A stretch of 32,220 nt of DNA from an uncultured Lachnospiraceae bacterium. Lineage in GTDB: Bacteria > Bacillota > Clostridia > Lachnospirales > Lachnospiraceae. Shown here piece by piece: positions 26,501 to 32,220 of the stretch. Both the position numbers and the translations under genes were made by a program. Where the stretch lies: NCBI GenBank assembly GCA_946616305.1, contig CAMOIV010000007.1:1-32220 (forward strand). Reading direction: 5' to 3'. How positions within the stretch are numbered: the first letter of the stretch is position 1; each line of letters starts with the position of its first letter. The notes under the pieces were generated by a model. The model was not told where the DNA came from. It saw nothing but the letters and a program-made list of their open reading frames with translations, and searched no databases.

Positions 26501-27721
26501 CATCTCTATCACAACGACGGCATTATCCGTCATCATTCCTATGGCGATGATCAGGGCTGCCATGGTGATGATATCCAGGGCAAATCCTGCCATATGCATA
26601 CATATGACAGTCGCCATAATGGATACGGGCATGGTACTGCCCACTATCAGGGATCCCTTCAGGTCTCCGAAAAAGATGAATATGATGAACATGGCAAGGA
26701 AGATAGCCTCCACCATGGTCTTTCCGACGCCCTTCAGTGTACTTATGATGGTATCGGCCATATCCTCGACGACTACGATATTAAGCTCCGGATACTTTTC
26801 CCTAAGCTTCTCCAATACCGGTTTCAACTGTCTTGACAGAGTAACCGAGGATGCAGACTGCTTTCTCTTGATACCTATGCTGACATTGCTCTCGCCCATG
26901 TACCTGGACATGGATGTTTTATCTGATACTGCATACTGTACCGTGGCGATATCATTCAGATGGATCGTCTGACCTTTGGATGTCGAGATGGGAACCTGCT
27001 CCAGTTTGGGAAGCGTATCGTATTTCACCTCCGAAGCAAGCTGCAGTACCTGATCGCCGTAATCGGCGGTTCCGGCGGGCATTGAGAAGTTTGCAGCTGC
27101 AATCGCATTTGCTATAGCCGTAAGATCCAGACCGTACTGATAAAGGTATTCGGGCATTACCTGTATCCTGATATATTTTTCATCTCCTCCGGAGACATTG
27201 GTCTGGGCAAGTGTACTGACCTTCTTAAGTTCCGGTATCACGTATTGATTGACCTCTGCCAGCACGTCCACGTTCTCACTGTTGCCGGTGACAGACAAGG
27301 TCACATCATCGATGGCTGAAGTATCTATCTCAAGTACCGTAGGCTCCTTTATATCGGTGGGCAGCTGCGGTCTTATCCCGTCAACAGCCTCCCTCACGTC
27401 ATTATATGCGTCATGCATATCCTTGCCGTACTCGTACTGGAGTATGACATAGCTCATGCCCTCATAGGACTCGCACATGACCGCTTTGATCCCCGAGATG
27501 GACTCTACCGCGCTGCTGATCTTGTCACTCACAAGCTCATCAACTTCCTCCGGAGTCGCTCCGGGATATATGGTATAGACAGCCATGATGGGGATCGACA
27601 TATCAGGCATCATCTTGAGTGTGATGCTTGACATGGATGTTATAAAGAATACCACCAATGCGATGATGGTCACTATGACTGTTACAGGTCTGTTAAGGAT
27701 CTCCCTTACAAGTCCCTTCAT
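23570..27721 (-). CDS. RND (HAE1-type) efflux permease fused at C-terminus to a nucleotidyltransferase domain and a charged repetitive tail
   Basis: 1383 aa continuous ORF; RND core (VTVIVTIIALVVFFITSMSSITLKMMPDMSIPIM...SGIVVNNGIILIDMAIQ) then EEEKRLKEKEKENARINIVFPMAGAGTRFLKDGYDMPKPLIKMAGEPFFVWAVDSLLG (NTP transferase signature). Confidence 0.93.
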   Translation of the reverse strand: MKGLVREILNRPVTVIVTIIALVVFFITSMSSITLKMMPDMSIPIMAVYTIYPGATPEEVDELVSDKISSAVESISGIKAVMCESYEGMSYVILQYEYGKDMHDAYNDVREAVDGIRPQLPTDIKEPTVLEIDTSAIDDVTLSVTGNSENVDVLAEVNQYVIPELKKVSTLAQTNVSGGDEKYIRIQVMPEYLYQYGLDLTAIANAIAAANFSMPAGTADYGDQVLQLASEVKYDTLPKLEQVPISTSKGQTIHLNDIATVQYAVSDKTSMSRYMGESNVSIGIKRKQSASSVTLSRQLKPVLEKLREKYPELNIVVVEDMADTIISTLKGVGKTMVEAIFLAMFIIFIFFGDLKGSLIVGSTMPVSIMATVICMHMAGFALDIITMAALIIAIGMMTDNAVVVIEMCFRRHQAGLSFKEAAYEGTTIVINAVIGSTLTTMVVYLPLAVMKGLSGQMFKPLGSTIIFALLSSLISAITLIPLCFSIYKPVEKREIITNRILKKLSKVYRKVLRFALKWKKTVFVVAIALLVFTGYLATFLKTELFSGTDEGIANISITFRPNLSLEAMDGTVRQVEEFVKGYDDVKSFSTIEDRSDSLATISAYKKEDSSYTTQQLVDEWNEKLKGFSNICEINVSTGSTMGMGSMSAVSTEEFDITSADLDKLKETSNKIIEIMEDTDGVLYANSNYNETGTKAMVEIDPVLATARGFSPQQLAGLVYANMSGKKACEVTIDNKKYEVNVRYPEDYFKDVSDVASMTFTNSKGVSVPLSEVGSVKFVSAPQAVYRQDGLYVDFVKATMTAATRDEVAEKLHEKIDDMEMDPDVGFLDDTVSKMMEEEFSALGMAIFIAIFLVFFVMAVQFESIADAILIMLCIPFSGIGAILFLLIMNIKISMVSLMGILMLSGIVVNNGIILIDMAIQNQKKGMDTVEALVDAGSGRLRPILMTTMTTVMAMIPVSLGWSKDAMAMQGMAGVLVGGLSASTLLTLILLPTFYLLLDRTRAKITARSEKRKNKLEQKVVEEEKRLKEKEKENARINIVFPMAGAGTRFLKDGYDMPKPLIKMAGEPFFVWAVDSLLGHVKVGRMVFVVLKEHVEKYEIDKRIREYYPAAKIVQLDKVLPGALLTAMEGAKTIKNDNPVIFMDCDLLFTSEKMYDYYNTGAFGADGTLLTFKSDLDKYSYVKTDDNGYAKETAEKKVISDHAIAGAYGFSNAAEFLEAAKEYIKNCPYDEFYMSGIYNVLIKKGLSIKVFDVDEYESFGTPEEFIETEKKLNAKLEGKTVITEVTINRPDTEEPSSDSGKGTGKDADDSSNKNGENGRDVDKEAGQDAENSNGKAVDNDKDSGKDKDKDAGDNSGKTVDNDKDSGKDAGRSEGVEGISADEKG
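23625..23747. repeat. Imperfect 66-bp-period direct repeat encoding a Lys/Asp/Gly-rich tail
   Basis: ttgccggaatccttatcgttgtctacggttttcccgctgttatctccggcatcctt (23625-23680) vs ttgccggaatccttatcgttatctacggctttcccattgctgttttcggcatcctgg (23691-23747). Confidence 0.8.
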
Positions 27722-29442
27722 TTAATCTCCTTCATTTCGTTCTTCTTCTCAGGCTTTATCTTCATCCCGTCCTTCAGGCTGCTGGCCCAGCTTAAGATGA
27801 CCTCGTCACTGTTGGTAAGTCCCGATACGATCTCGATATTGTCGCTGTCGGATATTCCGGCTTCGACATCCGTACGCTTTGCAACACCATTGTCATTGAC
27901 ATATACATATGCCTGATCCAAGTCGTAATATACGGCATCGATAGGCACCGTCATTGCATTTAAAGCAGATCTGGTAGCAGTCGATATGGAAACCGAAGAA
28001 CCTGCTATAAGATCCGATGCATCCGAAAGCACAGTGGCCTCTACCTTGAAAAGCCCCGTATTGGGATCTATGGTATCACCGACGGTAAGAAGCTTTGCCT
28101 TATAGTCTTTGCCGTTCTTGTTTACCAAAGCCTCTGCCCCGGGATAGAGGTTTGCTGCTGTCTGCTCTGCCACATAGAATACTATCTTGCATGGCGCATC
28201 ACTCTGGATGGTATACGCTGTTGACTGCTGACTGGCCATATTATGGAGCGATACATTGATAGCCGTGATGGTCCCGCTGACAGGAGCATTCACGACGGTA
28301 TGATCCAGCTGCAGCTTTGCCTGATCAAGTCCGGCCTGAGCGGTTTTTACAGCCGATGCGGCAGTTGTTACGCTGGATTCCGCACCTACGGCCTGTGCGT
28401 ATGCTCCGTACAGAGTCGTCGGCACGGTGTATGTGTTGTAATTATCTCTCTTCATCTCGGCGAGTCCGTAGGAACTCTGTGTCGCATAATACTGAGCTTC
28501 GGCAGAATCCGCCGTGTATTCGGCGCCCTTTTTCTTTGCATCAAGGGTTCCCAGGGCACCTTCCTGAGTAGCTATGCTGGTATTAATGGTATCAAGGTCG
28601 TCCTTTGCCGAATCAACAGCCAATCTAAAGGACTCCTCCGCGGACTCTCCAACATATCCGTGATCGGAAAGCCATGCCTGCTTCTGCGCCTCATCAGTGA
28701 TGCTGTTGAATTGCGCAAGTTCACTCTGCATCTCATCGTTCTTTGCGATGGCTCCCTCTCTCTGCGATCTCAGGGAATCAAGTGAAGCCTGAGTATTATT
28801 GATATCCTTTTGAAGCTCGGAAACATTGAGATTTGCTGATTTTAATGAGTCGTTGGCAGATCTTTTCTGCGCATATGCCAGATCCACGGCATTGTTCATT
28901 GCCGCTGCATTGTAGGGGATCTCTCCAACCGTCTGAGTTGCCTGAGCCTTTGTCGCATTTGCGGTTGCAGACTGTGCGTTAAGGGATGCCTTTGCGCTGG
29001 TGACCGAAGCCTCAGCCTGATTGACGGCTATCTGGAGTGCCGTATCATCTATCCTGAATAACAGATCGCCCTCATTTACATGATCACCGACCTCGAAATT
29101 CTTCTCAACGACCTCTCCTGCCACCATGGGAACAACCTGTACCTCACTCTCGGCCGTTACCGTTCCGGAGAAATTCGAACTTACGGAGATATCCTTGACA
29201 AAGGGTGTCGACACCTCAACGGGTATTATCTCCTCAGCACTGTTTTTGCTTGTACTCTCTTCGGCGTTATTCCCGCTGATGAATCTTCCTTTTATCTCAT
29301 CTATCTGCGTGCATCCGTTGAGAAAAAGGGAGGTGATGCATACGATCATCCCCGCCGTTTTCAAAAACCCACTATGACGTCTTCTCACAATGATGTCCTC
29401 TCGCGCTGTATACTTCTTGTTAGTTGGACTGTTACTGATCAC
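27718..29442 (-). CDS. Membrane fusion protein (HlyD/AcrA-type adaptor), lipoprotein
   Basis: Lipobox LFLNGC; biotinyl-lipoyl-like VVEKNFEVGDHVNEGDLLFRIDD, coiled coil, LDHTVVNAPVSGTITAI. GTG at 29388 is a plausible alternative start. Confidence 0.92.
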   Translation of the reverse strand: MISNSPTNKKYTAREDIIVRRRHSGFLKTAGMIVCITSLFLNGCTQIDEIKGRFISGNNAEESTSKNSAEEIIPVEVSTPFVKDISVSSNFSGTVTAESEVQVVPMVAGEVVEKNFEVGDHVNEGDLLFRIDDTALQIAVNQAEASVTSAKASLNAQSATANATKAQATQTVGEIPYNAAAMNNAVDLAYAQKRSANDSLKSANLNVSELQKDINNTQASLDSLRSQREGAIAKNDEMQSELAQFNSITDEAQKQAWLSDHGYVGESAEESFRLAVDSAKDDLDTINTSIATQEGALGTLDAKKKGAEYTADSAEAQYYATQSSYGLAEMKRDNYNTYTVPTTLYGAYAQAVGAESSVTTAASAVKTAQAGLDQAKLQLDHTVVNAPVSGTITAINVSLHNMASQQSTAYTIQSDAPCKIVFYVAEQTAANLYPGAEALVNKNGKDYKAKLLTVGDTIDPNTGLFKVEATVLSDASDLIAGSSVSISTATRSALNAMTVPIDAVYYDLDQAYVYVNDNGVAKRTDVEAGISDSDNIEIVSGLTNSDEVILSWASSLKDGMKIKPEKKNEMKEIK

Positions 29443-29443
29443 A

Positions 29444-29457
29444 GGGAAACACTTCCC
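29444..29457. promoter_or_regulatory. Short inverted repeat downstream of predicted TSS (possible operator or hairpin)
   Basis: gggaa acac ttccc. Confidence 0.35.
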
Positions 29458-29479
29458 CGTTTACATAAACAACATATGG

Positions 29480-29507
29480 ATTATATCAGAGATATGGCAT
29501 TTGTCAA
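29480..29507 (-). promoter_or_regulatory. Consensus SigA-type promoter for the MFP-RND-NTase-HAD operon
   Basis: Minus strand TTGACA - 16 bp - TATAAT; the -35 overlaps the stop codon of the upstream gene. Confidence 0.75.
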
Positions 29508-31381
29508 TTAACGAGACTGTCGGCACATAAAAGCATTCCGGCAAAAAAGATGACCGCCCTGTCCTGATCCTGCTCTATCTTATACGGCATCAGACGAAGC
29601 CAGTTTATGATCTCATGTGAATAAATGCTTTTCACCTCATCCTCTGTATATCTCTCCCTTATATGAGCATCAAAAGCCTTGTGCAGTTCCCTGTATGCAT
29701 CTGACATACCGGATATGAAGGAGATCTCGTTTCCCGAAACCCTGCACCTTTCGGTACGCATGAGGAATTCATAGCCTCCGTGTATGGACTGCAGTATCTT
29801 AGCTATATCGATAAACTTGGAATCCAGGATATTGCCTGTATTGGGATCGATCAGATAATATCCCTTTTCGCTGACGTAGGGAGGCACTGTTATGATGTTC
29901 TCCACCGTCACATCCCCGTGTATCCTCGATATCTTATCATCTGCAAATATCCGAAGCAGCCTGTCCTTATCCATTAACTTAAGGAGATGCTTCATACCGG
30001 CCACCCTCCTGCCGTTGATCACAAGCTCGTCATATCTTGCCAGTTCATTGATCTCATGACAGGCCCAAAGCTTCTCTATATTGGCTGCAACCTTTTCGTC
30101 TATGTATCTTTCGATCACTGCCCTTTCCGGCTTTCTTGTATCGAGAACGTAGAGATTCTCCTCAAGATCCGACAATACTCTCTTAAGTATCTCCAGGGAC
30201 TGCTCCACGGGATTGGTATGGATGTATTCGAAAAAGCCCGTAGCACCCGTCACTGACGGCATGTCATAAAGGCTCATGTTGTCTTCCCTGCGCATGAATA
30301 TGATCTCCGGCAGAGGCAGCACTTCCCTGTTTGCTCTGATCCAGTCCATCTGATCCTTCAGCTTTTCAGCTCCCGCTCCTATGACATATTTGCGAAATAC
30401 CGTCTGGCCGTTCCTGATAGCAAGAAGTGTTGTCGCATCAGAGCCTGCAGAATGATCGCTTATTATCTGTATGTCGCTGTTAGCCTCCAGATATCCTCTG
30501 ACATAAGCGCTTCTGTCCCCTTCGAAATAGTTTTCGAGAAAAGCTCTCCTGTCCGACTCGTGAAGCTGAGGCAGCAGCATCAATGTCTGCTCCGGCTTAT
30601 CCTTCAGGCTCTCTCTGCTTCCCGCAACGCCGTATACCATAAGGATCAGAGATGAGAGCACATGATACATGGTGATCCATAATGTACCCTTTGCTATGGT
30701 TCCGGTATCCATGGAGGAGCTTGAGAACAGCAGGGAGAATATACTCATGAGCGAGGTCTCTACTCCGTTCATGGTAAGGGTCAGAGACAAAAGATAATAG
30801 GATGCTATGTAGAGTCCCCACATAAGCATGGTCATGAAGGCGAGCCTGCTCTTCTTTATCTTGACTGCTATATCCCTGAAGGCCGTGATTATGGACCAGA
30901 AGAAGAACATGAGCTTCAGCTCTATCCTCTCGTTGAATATGCCGGTAAAAAGACGGATGCCCTTCTTCACTCCCCTCTTCATAAGAGTCACACAGGCAAT
31001 GGCCAGGATCGCCGCCGCGGAAAGTATGATATAGAATATGGCAGATTCCCTGACATCCGTATTGGATGCGGGATTCGACAGATACAGGATGAGATATATC
31101 ATCCCTACTACTATGATATCAAGTATCCTGTCCACTACAACCGTGGCGAAAGCAAAAGAAAAGCCGTTCTTCATCTTCCGCCCAAGGATGAAGGATCGCA
31201 AAAGATCGCCCAGTCTGAAGGGCAGTATGAGGTTAACGAGATAAGAAGCTGCAAGTCCCTTGGCAAACTCGGGAAGCTCAACCTCCTCGTATATGTCAGA
31301 GAACTGCTTCTGCCTCATTGATTTCACAACATGTCCCGCTACTATGAGTCCTATGGACAGGATAAACAATGCGTAGATCAT
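29504..31381 (-). CDS. LPG_synthase_TM/UPF0104 flippase-like membrane domain fused to an APH-like kinase/phosphotransferase domain
   Basis: N-terminus ...AASYLVNLILPFRLGDLLRSFILGRKMKNG...VVDRILDIIVVG; C-terminus ISRIHGDVTVENIITVPP...YYLIDPNTGN (HGDxxxxN and IDP motifs). Confidence 0.85.
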   Translation of the reverse strand: MIYALFILSIGLIVAGHVVKSMRQKQFSDIYEEVELPEFAKGLAASYLVNLILPFRLGDLLRSFILGRKMKNGFSFAFATVVVDRILDIIVVGMIYLILYLSNPASNTDVRESAIFYIILSAAAILAIACVTLMKRGVKKGIRLFTGIFNERIELKLMFFFWSIITAFRDIAVKIKKSRLAFMTMLMWGLYIASYYLLSLTLTMNGVETSLMSIFSLLFSSSSMDTGTIAKGTLWITMYHVLSSLILMVYGVAGSRESLKDKPEQTLMLLPQLHESDRRAFLENYFEGDRSAYVRGYLEANSDIQIISDHSAGSDATTLLAIRNGQTVFRKYVIGAGAEKLKDQMDWIRANREVLPLPEIIFMRREDNMSLYDMPSVTGATGFFEYIHTNPVEQSLEILKRVLSDLEENLYVLDTRKPERAVIERYIDEKVAANIEKLWACHEINELARYDELVINGRRVAGMKHLLKLMDKDRLLRIFADDKISRIHGDVTVENIITVPPYVSEKGYYLIDPNTGNILDSKFIDIAKILQSIHGGYEFLMRTERCRVSGNEISFISGMSDAYRELHKAFDAHIRERYTEDEVKSIYSHEIINWLRLMPYKIEQDQDRAVIFFAGMLLCADSLVN

Positions 31382-31696
31382 TCAGTCCGATACCTCAGAA
31401 AAATCATCATCCTCTATCCTATCATTTATCTCACGCAATTCAAACTCCTCTTCGCTCCGGTCAAGAGTCCTCAGCATATTGAGAAGCTTTGATGCATATT
31501 CCCGGCCCTCCATCACATCGGCATGCTCTATGGTGATGCTTACGGGATACATCTCGCCAAGCATATCATGCAGGGCATCAAGATTGGATCCGTAATAGTC
31601 CGCAAGTCCTAAAACCTCTTTAATATATGCATGTGCCTGCTCCCTGCCTTGCATCTTTCTTCCGTCAAGGGTAAATGACCTTATATTATCCCTCAT
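31382..31696 (-). CDS. Barstar-family ribonuclease inhibitor
   Basis: 104 aa; FTLDGRKMQGREQAHAYIKEVLGLADYYGSNLDALHDMLGE...PVSITIEHADV matches barstar fold motif. Confidence 0.92.
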   Translation of the reverse strand: MRDNIRSFTLDGRKMQGREQAHAYIKEVLGLADYYGSNLDALHDMLGEMYPVSITIEHADVMEGREYASKLLNMLRTLDRSEEEFELREINDRIEDDDFSEVSD

Positions 31697-32220
31697 TTTG
31701 CAACCACCTCGTCCTCACCGTTTACCGTGTATTCGGTAAAGGTATCATAATGATCCTCAGTATAAAAATACAGTCCGTCGTCGGAATAAACAAGCCTTTT
31801 CGGTCCCCGGCTTCCCTTGCCGTCCGTGTCGATATCGCATTCGAAATACTTCCGGCCCTTCTTATCCGGCAGAGTTCCTTCATAATTACTGAACCTGTCT
31901 CCGCCGATGGCTGCACCTTCTATATACTTCTGTACACTGCCGCCCTCCCAGCCTAAGGCTCTGGCGGCTTTCTTCGTCACATAATTGTCCGGGAGCTCAC
32001 CGTAGGTCTCAAGGTAGAGGATCACATGATCGAGGTCATAATAAAACTCCCCTTCCCTTACATAGTCTGAGGTATCGAACCCGATTTCGTCTGCGGCGTC
32101 GGTCTTGACCTCTTCTCCGGCGTCGGTCTTGACTTCGTCTGCAGCATCGATCCCGGCTTCGTCTGCGGCGTCGGCCTTGACTTCGTCTGCAGCATCGATC
32201 CCGACTTCGTCTGCGGCGTC
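31693..32220 (-). CDS. Barnase-family ribonuclease with acidic repetitive N-terminal spacer; N-terminus beyond window edge
   Basis: Frame open to 32220: (DAADEVGI DAADEVKA DAADEAGI DAADEVKT DAGEEVKT DAADEIGF) then YYDLDHVILYLETYGELPDNYVTKKAARALGWEGG...RKYFECDIDT...KRLVYSDDGLYFYTEDHYDTFTEY. Confidence 0.93.
   Translation of the reverse strand, partial: DAADEVGIDAADEVKADAADEAGIDAADEVKTDAGEEVKTDAADEIGFDTSDYVREGEFYYDLDHVILYLETYGELPDNYVTKKAARALGWEGGSVQKYIEGAAIGGDRFSNYEGTLPDKKGRKYFECDIDTDGKGSRGPKRLVYSDDGLYFYTEDHYDTFTEYTVNGEDEVVAK
32077..32220. repeat. 24-bp tandem repeats (6 copies visible, continuing off-window)
   Basis: 8-aa unit DAADEVxx x6 in the barnase reading frame. Confidence 0.9.

Noticed and set aside
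23004-31381. Assigning the kinase/NTase/HAD genes directly as amgK/murU/mupP
   Set aside because: Only superfamily-level similarity is visible; fusions and context differ, so no gene symbols were given.
59-31956. Many plus-strand ORFs (e.g. 9476-10606, 3476-3958, 23565-24029)
   Set aside because: They lie antisense to well-supported minus-strand genes, have low-complexity or implausible compositions and lack family motifs; treated as shadow ORFs.
31382-32220. Calling the barnase/barstar pair a classical toxin-antitoxin or anti-phage system
   Set aside because: The pair is clear, but the N-terminus and delivery signals are outside the window, so the role cannot be decided here.

Overview
This ~32.2 kb window is dense and bacterial, and looks like Firmicutes/Lachnospiraceae (an inference from gene content and SD-led starts). 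Every supportable gene is on the minus strand. Transcribed right to left, it carries: (a) a barnase (open at the right edge)/barstar pair abutting a flippase-like TM + APH-like kinase fusion; (b) a membrane-fusion lipoprotein, an RND permease with a cytosolic nucleotidyltransferase fused to its C-terminus, and a HAD phosphatase, driven by a near-consensus promoter; (c) an operon of MFS transporter with extracytoplasmic sensor, divergent Ddl-like ATP-grasp ligase, dCache-HAMP-PP2C phosphatase and an ECF-S-like protein, preceded by four 12-bp direct repeats overlapping a predicted promoter; (d) an aldo/keto reductase with an 11-residue-periodic N-terminal extension; (e) a rhomboid-like protein lacking the catalytic motif and a degenerate sigma-like protein; (f) the housekeeping block M16 peptidase, era, recO, glyS, alaS; (g) a SIMPL protein, a C-type-lectin-like lipoprotein, a DUF6311-like membrane protein and a truncated ketopantoate reductase. 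The strongest candidates for a new system are the kinase/nucleotidyltransferase/phosphatase trio in which two enzymes are fused to transport proteins, and the sensor-transporter/ligase/phosphatase operon. No tRNA, rRNA, CRISPR or transposase was recognised.
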